In this document: piece by piece, positions 6,878-14,404 of the stretch
Layout of the letters: each line of letters begins with the position of its first letter
How positions within the stretch are numbered: the stretch's first letter is position 1
NCBI GenBank assembly: GCA_000432135.1
Contig: HF990561.1
Location: forward strand, 15,929 to 31,091
Reading direction: 5' to 3'
DNA length: 15,163 nucleotides
Source: Firmicutes bacterium CAG:124
Lineage (GTDB): Bacteria > Bacillota > Clostridia > Oscillospirales > Oscillospiraceae
Made by a program: the position numbers and the translations under genes
The notes under the pieces: model-generated
The model's database searches: none
Told to the model about the DNA's origin: nothing
Seen by the model: the letters and a program-made list of their open reading frames with translations, nothing else

Positions 6878-6955
6878 GTGTAGAAAAGAAAGAAGAAAGA
6901 GAAGAGAGGAAAGAAAAGATTGGCTTGCTTACAAGTATGAGTATACCGGCCAATC
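6878..6955 (-). terminator. Terminator of the glycerol operon with a long pyrimidine tail
   Basis: On the minus strand GATTGGC (6949-6955) pairs with GCCAATC (6919-6925). A smaller GTAT/ATAC stem sits in the loop. About 40 nt composed almost only of T and C follow (6878-6918), starting TTTTCTTT. It lies about 60 nt after the DUF1667 stop, so it would be the first terminator met by that transcript. The pyrimidine tract could also serve as a Rho loading region. Confidence 0.55.
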
Positions 6956-7016
6956 ATGTCGGAACTGTGAACGAATCCGAAAGGATTTGTGAACTTTCTC
7001 CGCACTTCATTCCTAA

Positions 7017-7382
7017 TTACTGTACATTTTTCGTCGCAACGATATCGACGCCCGTTCCGGCGGCGTTTGTCAGCAGCACGTCGCCGATCTTCACGGGCGC
7101 GTGCGCCGTGACCTGACGGAGCGCCGCGACGATCTCGAAGATCTTGCCCTTCGGGATGTCCTGCGCCGTCTTGCAGCTGACGACGGCTGCGCCGGTCGCG
7201 CTGCCGGTCAGACGGACGGTGCTCGTGACGATGCGCGTCGGGTTCGTGACTTCCTTTCTCGCGTAATCATGACCGCGCTTGCAGGTGTACCCGGCAACAT
7301 CTTTGATCTCGCCGTTTTCCAGCGTGACGGTGATCGAACAGCCGAGCGGGCAGCCGATGCAGGTCAGTTCTCGTTTTTCCAT
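7017..7382 (-). CDS. DUF1667 domain protein, small Cys-rich partner of the G3P oxidoreductase
   Basis: 121 aa, matching the DUF1667 family. The N-terminus reads CIGCPLGC (C8, C11, C15) with a further cysteine in GYTCKRG (C34), a four-cysteine arrangement suited to an Fe-S cluster or zinc. The C-terminal half (NPTRIVTSTVRLTG onward) is the conserved small domain also found in molybdopterin-type and heterodisulfide-type contexts. In many anaerobes this protein is encoded right after a GlpA-like and a pyridine-nucleotide-like flavoprotein, and is thought to pass electrons from glycerol-3-phosphate. The ATG lies 2 nt after the upstream stop, and its Shine-Dalgarno GGAGGAGG is formed by the last codons of the upstream gene. 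It is the last gene of the operon. Confidence 0.88.
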   Translation of the reverse strand: MEKRELTCIGCPLGCSITVTLENGEIKDVAGYTCKRGHDYARKEVTNPTRIVTSTVRLTGSATGAAVVSCKTAQDIPKGKIFEIVAALRQVTAHAPVKIGDVLLTNAAGTGVDIVATKNVQ

Positions 7383-7384
7383 CG

Positions 7385-8644
7385 TTATGCCTCCTCCACT
7401 GTGATATGAATGCGCGTCAGACCGGGATGCGCGTCCAGCATATCCTTCGTGAGCTTCAGCTCCTCCATCTCACCGGGGGCCATGACGGGCCGCCTGCGCG
7501 TGAGCACCGCGTCGTCGTCCAGCAGCAGCTTCACGACGCGCTTTTTCATCACGCCGCCCACGCGGAACCGGAGCACCAGATCGTCCGCAGCCAGCTTCGG
7601 GTCGATGCTTGCCGGGACGGTGTAGCGGATGCCGCCCTCAAACGTGACGGGGATCTCATGGCGCTCTGTGGTTTCGCCCTGCGCAAGATAGCGCACGGCG
7701 GCGCGGCCTGCCGCCGCAGCCTCCTCAGAGACGTAGTCGACCAGATCGTGCACGTGCAGCACGTTGCCGGCGGCGAAAACGCCGGGGATGCTCGTCTGCA
7801 GGCTCTCGTCGACGACGGGGCCGTTTGTGACCGGGGAAATATCCACGCCCATGCCGCGCGAAAGCTCGTTTTCCGGGATCAGACCGCAGGACAGCAGCAG
7901 CGTGTCGCAGTCATAGTGGATCTCCGTGCCGGGAATGGGCTTGCGGTCGGGGCCGACCTCCGCGATCGTGATGCCGGAAACGCGCTCCCTGCCCTCAATG
8001 TTCACGACGGTGTGGCTGAGCTTGAGGGGAATGCCGAAGTCGTTCAGACACTGGACAATGTTGCGCTTCAGACCGCCGGAATACGGCAGCAGCTCCGCTA
8101 CAACCAGCACCTTCGCGCCCTCAAGCGTCATGCGCCGCGCCATAATGAGGCCAATGTCGCCGCTGCCGAGAATGACGACTCTGCGGCCGGGCATGAAGCC
8201 CTCCATGTTGACGAGCCGCTGCGCCGTACCGGCGGAATAAATGCCCGCCGGGCGGTAGCCGGGGATGTTCAGCGCGCCGCGGCTTCTTTCCCGGCAGCCC
8301 ATGGTCAGGATGATCGCGCGTGCGTCGATCTCGATCAGTCCTTCCTCGCGGTTGACCGCCGTAATATGCTTATCTGCGCTGATGGACAGTACCATCGTGT
8401 TGAGTTTATATTCGATCTTGCGTTCAAGCGCCTGCGTGACGTAACGCGCAGCGTATTCCGGGCCGGTCAGCTCTTCGCCGAAGGTGTGCAGGCCGAAGCC
8501 GTTGTGGATGCACTGGTTCAGAATGCCGCCCAGCTGCACGTCGCGCTCAAGGATCAGGATGCTCCGGCAGCCTGCGTCATATGCCGCGATAGCCGCCGAC
8601 AGACCGGCGGGGCCGCCGCCGATGACGACAATGTCATATTTCAT
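7385..8644 (-). CDS. NAD(P)/FAD-dependent oxidoreductase, second flavoprotein of the G3P oxidising complex
   Basis: 419 aa of the pyridine nucleotide-disulfide oxidoreductase fold. GGGPAG (9-14) binds FAD. A second nucleotide-binding loop, ILGSGDIGLIMARR (158-171), suits NAD(P)H. SIPGVFAAGNVLHVHDLVDYVSEEA (285-309) is the FAD C-terminal motif. There is no CxxxxC redox disulfide; NQCIHNGFG (43-51) with C45 is the group-specific motif of the Glp-associated flavoproteins. It probably moves electrons between the GlpA-like subunit, the DUF1667 protein and NAD(P) or another carrier in the cytosol; this role is inferred from gene order and family. It starts within the stop of the upstream gene (ATGA overlap 8641-8644) behind GAGGAGGT, so it is translationally coupled. 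Confidence 0.9.
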   Translation of the reverse strand: MKYDIVVIGGGPAGLSAAIAAYDAGCRSILILERDVQLGGILNQCIHNGFGLHTFGEELTGPEYAARYVTQALERKIEYKLNTMVLSISADKHITAVNREEGLIEIDARAIILTMGCRERSRGALNIPGYRPAGIYSAGTAQRLVNMEGFMPGRRVVILGSGDIGLIMARRMTLEGAKVLVVAELLPYSGGLKRNIVQCLNDFGIPLKLSHTVVNIEGRERVSGITIAEVGPDRKPIPGTEIHYDCDTLLLSCGLIPENELSRGMGVDISPVTNGPVVDESLQTSIPGVFAAGNVLHVHDLVDYVSEEAAAAGRAAVRYLAQGETTERHEIPVTFEGGIRYTVPASIDPKLAADDLVLRFRVGGVMKKRVVKLLLDDDAVLTRRRPVMAPGEMEELKLTKDMLDAHPGLTRIHITVEEA

Positions 8645-10095
8645 TTGTCCTGCACCTCCTCAAGCTTGTCCTTGTTTGTGCCGACGATCAGCCGGGACGC
8701 GCCGCCGCATTTGGTGATCTCACTCTGATCAACGTGCAGCTCACGTGCCAGAATTTCCATCACGCGCGGGCTGCAGAAGCCCGCCTGGCAGCGGCCCATG
8801 CCCGCACGGGTGCGGCGCTTGACGCCGTCGAGGCTCTTCGCACCGAGGGGGCGGTGGATGGCGTCGAGGATTTCGCCCTCCGTGACCTGCTCGCAGCGGC
8901 AGATGATCTGGCCGTAGGCGGGCTTTTCGTGGATGAGCTTCTGATAGTCCTCTTTGGAGAGCGTCTTCGGGTCGAGCACGCCCCTGCGCGTGGCGATGAA
9001 GTGCTCCTTTTCCCGCAGGCCCATCAGATCGCGCATCAGCTCCGACACGTGCAGGCCGATGGCGGGGGAGGAGGTCAGACCGGGCGATTCGATGCCCGCG
9101 CAGTCGATGAACTGCTGCGCGCCCTCGGCCTCGCCGATGACGAATTCGTGGTGATCCTCATGCGCGCGCAGACCCGCGAAGCTCGTGATGGTCTGGCGGA
9201 TGGGGAGGTTCTCGACCGTTGCGCCCGCTTTTTCGATCAAATCGTTCAGACCCTCGGCGGTGGTGTTCGTGCCCTCGCGGTCTTCGATGTCGATCGCCGT
9301 CGGGCCGACGATGGTGTTGCCGTGGACAGTCGGGCTGACCAGAACGCCCTTGCCGAGCTTGCCGGGCAGCTGGAAGATGGTGTGTGAAACGAAATCGCCG
9401 GTGTTCTTGTCCAGCAGGCAGTAATCGCCGCGGCGCGGCGTGATGTGCAGCTTGCGGGTCGAGACCATGTTGTGCAGCACGTCCGAATAGACGCCTGCGG
9501 CGTTGATGACATAGCGCGTTTCAAACTCGCCGTGGTTGGTGTGGATGGTCCAATAGCCGTCGTTCCATGTAAAGCCGGTGACTTCGGTATTGAACTGGAA
9601 CTCCACGCCGTTGTCAAAGGCATTCTCTGCCAGCGCAATGGTCAGATTGAACGGGCAGACAATGCCGCCGGTCGGCGCCCAGAGCGCGGCGACGGCGTTT
9701 TTCGACACGTTCGGCTCCAGCTCGTGCAGACGCTTCGCGTCTACGATCTCCAGCTCCTTTACGCCGTTTTTTACGCCGTTTTCATACAGCGCGCGCAGCT
9801 TCGGCAGGTCCTCCTCGGACATACACACAACAAGCGAGCCGTTCATTTTGAACGCAAAATCAAGATCCTTCGCAAGCTGCGGCATCATGAGATTGCCTTC
9901 GAGATTCATTTTTGCCATCAGGCTTCCGTGCGCGGCGTCGAACCCTGCGTGGACAATGGCGCTGTTGGCCTTGGAGGTGCCGCAGCACACATCCTCTGCC
10001 TTTTCCAGCACCAGCATCCGTCCCTCATAGCGGGACAGGTACCGCGCGACCGCGCAGCCGGTAACGCCTGCGCCGATAATGATGATGTCGTACAA
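8641..10095 (-). CDS. glpA: GlpA-like FAD-dependent glycerol-3-phosphate dehydrogenase with BFD-type [2Fe-2S] domain
   Basis: 484 aa from a TTG start. The N-terminal DAO fold carries GAGVTG (8-13) for FAD, and ANSAIVHAGFD follows, as in GlpA/GlpD-type dehydrogenases. The C-terminal region has CRC (C399, C401) and CQAGFC (C436, C441), the four ligands of a BFD-like [2Fe-2S] domain. This is the soluble anaerobic design that oxidises sn-glycerol-3-phosphate to DHAP. I take TTG 10093-10095 as the start because AAGGAGG (10103-10109) lies 7 nt upstream and the FAD motif begins a few residues in; the reading frame could start at TTG 10117-10119, but that would put the ribosome site inside the gene. 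A long hairpin lies just upstream. It is encoded between glpF and the second flavoprotein. The gene symbol is by analogy. Confidence 0.88.
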   Translation of the reverse strand: MYDIIIIGAGVTGCAVARYLSRYEGRMLVLEKAEDVCCGTSKANSAIVHAGFDAAHGSLMAKMNLEGNLMMPQLAKDLDFAFKMNGSLVVCMSEEDLPKLRALYENGVKNGVKELEIVDAKRLHELEPNVSKNAVAALWAPTGGIVCPFNLTIALAENAFDNGVEFQFNTEVTGFTWNDGYWTIHTNHGEFETRYVINAAGVYSDVLHNMVSTRKLHITPRRGDYCLLDKNTGDFVSHTIFQLPGKLGKGVLVSPTVHGNTIVGPTAIDIEDREGTNTTAEGLNDLIEKAGATVENLPIRQTITSFAGLRAHEDHHEFVIGEAEGAQQFIDCAGIESPGLTSSPAIGLHVSELMRDLMGLREKEHFIATRRGVLDPKTLSKEDYQKLIHEKPAYGQIICRCEQVTEGEILDAIHRPLGAKSLDGVKRRTRAGMGRCQAGFCSPRVMEILARELHVDQSEITKCGGASRLIVGTNKDKLEEVQDK

Positions 10096-10124
10096 AAAGA
10101 TTCCTCCTTCATCTGCCAAAGAAA

Positions 10125-10173
10125 GTCGGGCAGCCCAAATAAGCCTTCCGGTGGGAGGGTTGGACTGCCCGAC
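10125..10173 (-). terminator. Hairpin with T-rich tail between glpF and the glpA-like gene (terminator or attenuator)
   Basis: GTCGGGCAG (10125-10133) pairs with CTGCCCGAC (10165-10173), extended past one mismatch by CCAA/TTGG (10135-10138, 10160-10163). The loop itself folds (CCTTCC 10144-10149 with GGGAGG 10153-10158, one U-G). On the minus strand the stem is followed by TTTCTTT and, 8 nt later, by the ribosome binding site of the next gene. It is either a partial terminator that lowers expression of the downstream oxidoreductase genes or a regulated attenuator, possibly the target of GlpP. Confidence 0.7.
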
Positions 10174-10216
10174 ACATTCACTTAGAGCAGAGTATATTCA
10201 GATGCGTGGGCAGTAC

Positions 10217-10942
10217 TTACACAGCAGCCCAGGGGATGACGTTGTACAGCAGGACGGCGAGAAGACCACCGATGATGGGCCCAAAGATGGGGACGATCAG
10301 GCCGTACTTGAAGTTGCTGGAGCCCTTGCCCTTGATGGGGAGAATGGCGTGCGCGATACGCGGGCCAAGGTCACGCGCCGGGTTCAGCGCATAGCCGGTC
10401 AGACCGCCGAGGGACATACCGATGGACACGATGATGCCGAAGACCAGGAGCTTGCCAACGCCGTCGTTGAGCTCCGGAACCTGGTTCAGACCGCAGATGG
10501 CGAAGACCAGAACGAAGGTCGCAATGGCCTCCTGCACGATGTTGCGGACAGTGTTGGGGATGGAGGGGCCGGTGGAGAAGACGCCGAGCTTGGTGCCGGG
10601 ATCTTCCGTCGCGTCAAAGTGATCCTTGAAGAGAATGTAGACCAGAACGCCGCCGACGATACCGCCGAGGATCTGCGCAATGACGTAGCCGGGAACCAGC
10701 GCCCAGTCGAACATACCGCCGGCTGCCAGTGCGATGGTCAGCGCGGGGTTGAAGCTCGCACCGGAGGCTTTGCCGAAGATGAACGCGGGAACCATGACTG
10801 CAAGGCCCCATGCAATGGTGATCTGGATAGAGCCTGCGCCCTTCATGCCGGACTTGTTGAGGGTCACGTTTGCAACGACGCCGTCGCCGAGCAGGATCAG
10901 CATCATTGTGCCAAGGAACTCACATAAGTACTTTAAGAACAT
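10217..10942 (-). CDS. glpF: Glycerol facilitator (MIP/aquaporin family)
   Basis: 241 aa with six membrane helices and two half-helix loops. Both channel motifs are present: NPA at 65-67 in GASFNPALT and NPA at 187-189 in ALNPARDLGPR. The aspartate after the second NPAR (D191) is the mark of glyceroporins rather than water channels. Arg190 is the selectivity-filter arginine. It lets glycerol diffuse across the cytoplasmic membrane, where GlpK traps it. The ATG follows GGGAGGAG at 5 nt. It lies 66 nt after glpK in the same direction with no strong terminator between, so both share the glpK promoter. Downstream comes a strong hairpin. Confidence 0.95.
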   Translation of the reverse strand: MFLKYLCEFLGTMMLILLGDGVVANVTLNKSGMKGAGSIQITIAWGLAVMVPAFIFGKASGASFNPALTIALAAGGMFDWALVPGYVIAQILGGIVGGVLVYILFKDHFDATEDPGTKLGVFSTGPSIPNTVRNIVQEAIATFVLVFAICGLNQVPELNDGVGKLLVFGIIVSIGMSLGGLTGYALNPARDLGPRIAHAILPIKGKGSSNFKYGLIVPIFGPIIGGLLAVLLYNVIPWAAV

Positions 10943-11008
10943 GAATACTCCTCCCTGTCATACATCAATATTTGGTTGTTTTCCGTTTCTTCTCCTGAAA
11001 AAGCTTTT

Positions 11009-12505
<1,497 letters not shown>

Positions 12506-12567
12506 GAATACGTCCTCCTTATCTTTCTTGCAGATTAAAATGAATCACTCTATGGTGGTATCTTCTA

Positions 12568-12576
12568 ACTGTCAGT
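12568..12576. promoter_or_regulatory. Candidate operator over the glpK -10 box
   Basis: ACTGTCAGT is a palindrome around a central T and overlaps the glpK -10 (12574-12579). The same nine bases recur at 14021-14029 upstream of glpP, and both half sites resemble those of the inverted repeat at 13963-13986. A repressor bound here would block RNA polymerase. Confidence 0.5.
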
Positions 12577-12602
12577 ATACAGGAAACCTGTGCCGCTGTC
12601 AT
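12574..12602 (-). promoter_or_regulatory. Promoter of the glpK operon
   Basis: On the minus strand ATGACA (12597-12602), exactly 17 nt, then TATACT (12574-12579), each 5 of 6. The start point would be near 12567, giving a leader of about 60 nt without an evident strong hairpin. The gap 12506-12727 also contains a weak AAGCC/GGCTT hairpin after the upstream regulator gene (around 12695-12715) and an AT-rich stretch (12625-12665). Confidence 0.75.
12579..12591. promoter_or_regulatory. Palindrome in the glpK promoter spacer
   Basis: ACAGG-AAA-CCTGT is a 13-bp inverted repeat located between the -35 and -10 boxes. It could be a second protein-binding site; its sequence differs from the ACTGTCA sites. 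Chance occurrence is possible. Confidence 0.3.
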
Positions 12603-12727
12603 TAGACAAGCTTGGAATAATGTCAAAATCAACAAAAAATAAAATTTTATCGATTGATTTATAGCGTATATGCACACAACATTCTATGCGCAAAGCCAGA
12701 GAATAGAAGGGCTTCAAAAATAAAGAA

Positions 12728-13249
12728 TCAAATCTGCTGCACGGTCAGGAACAGCGCCTGAAGCTGGTGCATAAACGCTTCCGCGTCGAGCGGCGTCCGC
12801 CGAGCGACGAGACTGTCGACGGTGCAGAACGCGGCATGACAGAGCATATCCAGCGCAAGCGACTGCGTTGCGCCGTCCACCGCGGCCGGATCCGGCAGGA
12901 GCCGGGCGAGCTGCGGGCGAATGACCTTCCCTGTGAGCCGGTACATCGTTTCCTGACCGAGTGCATGCGAGATCTTGCGCAGCAGCGGCTGCTTTTCCCG
13001 TAGCAGCGTCAGCGCCTGCAAACACCATTCGCCGGGGGCCTGTGCGCCGTCATACTGCAGCGGGGCGCACAGCTGCGTCTCCACGATCCATTCCAGCACG
13101 CTGTAGATATCCTGATAGTGATAATAGAAGCTCTGCCGCTTCATCTGCGCCTGCTCCATCACGCACTGCACCGTGATCTTGCAGACCGGCCTTGTCTGCA
13201 GCATCTGTTCAACAGCCTCGGCGATCCTGCCCTTTGTATCGGTGCACAT
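12728..13249 (-). CDS. TetR-family regulator, DhaS-like (TetR_C_8 type)
   Basis: 173 aa. The N-terminus has a TetR-type helix-turn-helix (about 25-46) ending in the hallmark SFYYHYQDIYSVLEW (40-54), which matches the DhaS/dihydroxyacetone-kinase-regulator branch better than classical repressors. The C-terminal helical region fits the TetR_C_8 domain. In this branch the protein can act with a small-molecule-binding partner related to DHA kinase. I chose ATG 13247-13249 because it follows GAGGAGG at 8 nt; the open frame to 13318 would overlap glpP. It starts 13 nt after glpP, so the two are co-transcribed. The repeated ACTGTCA sites at the glpP and glpK promoters are its most likely targets, by position. 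Confidence 0.85.
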   Translation of the reverse strand: MCTDTKGRIAEAVEQMLQTRPVCKITVQCVMEQAQMKRQSFYYHYQDIYSVLEWIVETQLCAPLQYDGAQAPGEWCLQALTLLREKQPLLRKISHALGQETMYRLTGKVIRPQLARLLPDPAAVDGATQSLALDMLCHAAFCTVDSLVARRTPLDAEAFMHQLQALFLTVQQI

Positions 13250-13262
13250 ATGCGGTTCCTCC

Positions 13263-13826
13263 TCACATCTGCCATACGGCGGGGGCCGTACTGGAAATGG
13301 CGAGCGCGCCCGCCTCAAGCGCCTGCATGACCTCTTTCTTTTCCGTGATGAGTCCGCCCGTCAGGATCGGCAGCCCCGTCAGCTGCCGCACCTTGCGCAG
13401 CATCGACGGCATCAGCCCGGGCAGGATGTCGATGGCGTCCGGCTTGAGATTTTTCGCGCTCAGCGCCGAATCGAGCGCCATGGAATCGATCAGAAAGACC
13501 CGCAGGATCGCGATCATATTCAGTTCCTTTGCCCGCTGGATCATGTTCGCGCGGGTGGAGATCACGCCGTCCGCCTGCGTGCTGCGGCGGAGAAAATCGA
13601 CGGAGATCTCCTTCGCAGCCAGACCGCTGATCAGATCGGCGTGGACGATGGCAATCTTTCCGGCGTCCTTGATCTGCCGGACGATCTCAGAGATATTGCA
13701 GATATCGCCGTAAAGCACGAATACGGTCTGGATATCGGTGCGCAGGCACTGCGCCAACCCCTCGTCGTCGCGCACAGCGGCGATAATGGGGTTGCGCTGC
13801 AGGGCTTCATAAAGTCGTTGTTCCAA
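13263..13826 (-). CDS. glpP: Glycerol-3-phosphate responsive antiterminator GlpP
   Basis: 187 aa, the usual length of GlpP, an RNA-binding TIM-barrel protein that with glycerol-3-phosphate lets transcription pass leader terminators of glp genes. Family blocks are clear: NPIIAAVRD (12-20), VHADLISGLA (61-70), ISTRANMIQRAKEL (89-102), DSMALDSAL (114-122), DILPGLMPS (133-141), PILTGGLI (153-160) and AISSTAPAVW (176-185). The start is TTG 13824-13826: the frame is closed by TGA two codons upstream, and GGAGGGAGGCGG lies at 8 nt. The nearby ATG (13829-13831) is in another, very short frame. The leader is about 135 nt. It heads a unit with the TetR-like gene. Confidence 0.93.
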   Translation of the reverse strand: MEQRLYEALQRNPIIAAVRDDEGLAQCLRTDIQTVFVLYGDICNISEIVRQIKDAGKIAIVHADLISGLAAKEISVDFLRRSTQADGVISTRANMIQRAKELNMIAILRVFLIDSMALDSALSAKNLKPDAIDILPGLMPSMLRKVRQLTGLPILTGGLITEKKEVMQALEAGALAISSTAPAVWQM

Positions 13827-13962
13827 ATTTCATTCCGCCTCCCTCCATATTCTGGCTTTTTCCAGATGCAAAAAAGCACAGCAAACACGCGGCACGATTT
13901 GTCCGCTTGTCCCCATGCTCAATACTCCGGGCGTTTTTTTGATTGTTAGTGTCCTCTTACAT

Positions 13963-13986
13963 TTGACAGTATAGCACAACTGTCAA
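13963..13986. promoter_or_regulatory. Operator on the glpP promoter: TTGACAGT-N8-ACTGTCAA
   Basis: A perfect 8-bp inverted repeat (13963-13970 and 13979-13986) separated by 8 nt covers the -10 and most of the spacer, the position expected for autorepression. The 24-bp length suits a dimeric helix-turn-helix protein. The co-transcribed DhaS-like TetR protein is the obvious candidate. Confidence 0.65.
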
Positions 13987-13996
13987 AAGAAATCAA
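13968..13996 (-). promoter_or_regulatory. Promoter of the glpP-tetR unit
   Basis: On the minus strand TTGATT (13991-13996), 17 nt, then TATACT (13968-13973) preceded by TGC, an extended -10. The start point would be near 13961. The box is overlaid by an inverted repeat operator. Confidence 0.75.
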
Positions 13997-14018
13997 GAAA
14001 AAGTACACGCGTTTGTTA

Positions 14019-14031
14019 AAACTGTCAGTTT
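14019..14031. promoter_or_regulatory. Second operator-like palindrome upstream of glpP: AAACTGTCAGTTT
   Basis: A perfect 13-bp palindrome around a central T lies 23 nt upstream of the glpP -35. It contains the same ACTGTCAGT as the glpK promoter site. Confidence 0.5.
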
Positions 14032-14035
14032 CCAC

Positions 14036-14071
14036 AAAAAATTCCCCCGCAGACTATTCATCCTGCGGGGG
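14036..14071 (-). terminator. Minus-strand intrinsic terminator with no protein gene behind it
   Basis: CCCCCGCAG (14044-14052) pairs with CTGCGGGGG (14063-14071). On the minus strand the 9-bp GC-rich stem is followed by AATTTTTT (six T from 14041 to 14036). On the plus strand no T run follows, so it is directional. The nearest upstream minus-strand sequence is intergenic. Confidence 0.8.
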
Positions 14072-14133
14072 ATTGGCCTGTACAATGAGGACTTGTGAAT
14101 TTGTGCAGCATCCTGAAGAAGGGAACGGCTGCA
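14036..14133 (-). ncRNA. Candidate small RNA ending at the 14036 terminator
   Basis: On the minus strand TACAAT (14140-14145) would place a start near 14133. The next 100 nt can fold as ACTTG (14132-14136) with CAAGT (14091-14095) and GCAGC (14128-14132) with GCTGC (14105-14109), sharing base 14132 as alternatives, and end in a good terminator. The -35 is poor. Without expression data this is only a hypothesis that would explain the orphan terminator. Antisense read-through from the right is the alternative. Confidence 0.25.
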
Positions 14134-14224
14134 AGTGAAATTGTAAAATCTGTTCTGAAACATGGATTCCGGCGGCAGACAGCGCGGATTTTTTGCGGGA
14201 CTGGATTTACCGGCGGCTTTCTGG

Positions 14225-14230
14225 TAATAT
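14225..14230 (+). promoter_or_regulatory. Candidate -10 of the yjdF leader
   Basis: TAATAT (5 of 6 when aligned to TATAAT allowing an A/T exchange) with a weak TGGATT about 17 nt upstream. A start near 14237 would put a GCGCGG/CCGCGC hairpin (14252-14266) and then the riboswitch at the head of the transcript. Confidence 0.4.
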
Positions 14231-14267
14231 GAATGCAGACGGCGGGCGCAGGCGCGGCTGCCGCGCA

Positions 14268-14399
14268 CAGGATAAAAACGCAACGCGGGCCTTCACCCGC
14301 CAGAGCTGGTAGGTAGCCCAGCCATCTGCACTTCGGCGCAGGTAAGTAACCCTCCCCTCCGGGTCGTCCGTTCCTGTGTACCATACAATCAGGAGGGTT
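14268..14399 (+). promoter_or_regulatory. yjdF-type riboswitch and expression platform
   Basis: The leader of YjdF carries the features I recall for the yjdF RNA motif: CCTTCACCCGC, then GGTAGGTAGCC (14308-14318), then GGTAAGTAACC (14341-14351) and CCTCCGGG (14356-14363). Helices visible are GCGGG/CCCGC (14285-14289, 14296-14300), GCTGG/CCAGC (14305-14309, 14318-14322) and CTGC/GCAG closed by a TTCG loop (14326-14341). The published motif senses azaaromatic compounds. The Shine-Dalgarno region GGAGGGTT (14392-14399) is exactly complementary to AACCCTCC (14348-14355), and no terminator lies before the gene, so control is probably at translation initiation. The aptamer ends near 14367. Covariance-model confirmation is lacking here. 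Confidence 0.8.
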
Positions 14400-14404
14400 T
14401 CGTG

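Noticed and set aside
6469..7005. Minus-strand frame of 178 codons across the zinc-ribbon gene and repeat element
   Set aside because: It passes through the inverted-repeat element and two terminators and has no conserved features.
7406..8728. Plus-strand open frame of 440 codons opposite the second flavoprotein
   Set aside because: It mirrors a clear FAD/NAD oxidoreductase and shows low-complexity, His- and Asp-rich translation without any domain.
13250..13318. N-terminal extension of the TetR-like protein to 13318
   Set aside because: It overlaps the end of glpP, is Pro/Arg-rich without structure, and a strong ribosome site precedes the ATG at 13249.
14261..14320. Cyclic-di-GMP (GEMM) riboswitch, because of GCACAGG, ACGCAA and GGTAGGTAG
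   Set aside because: The P1b hairpin and correct spacing between these blocks are missing, while the gene downstream and the second GGTAAGTAACC block fit the yjdF motif.
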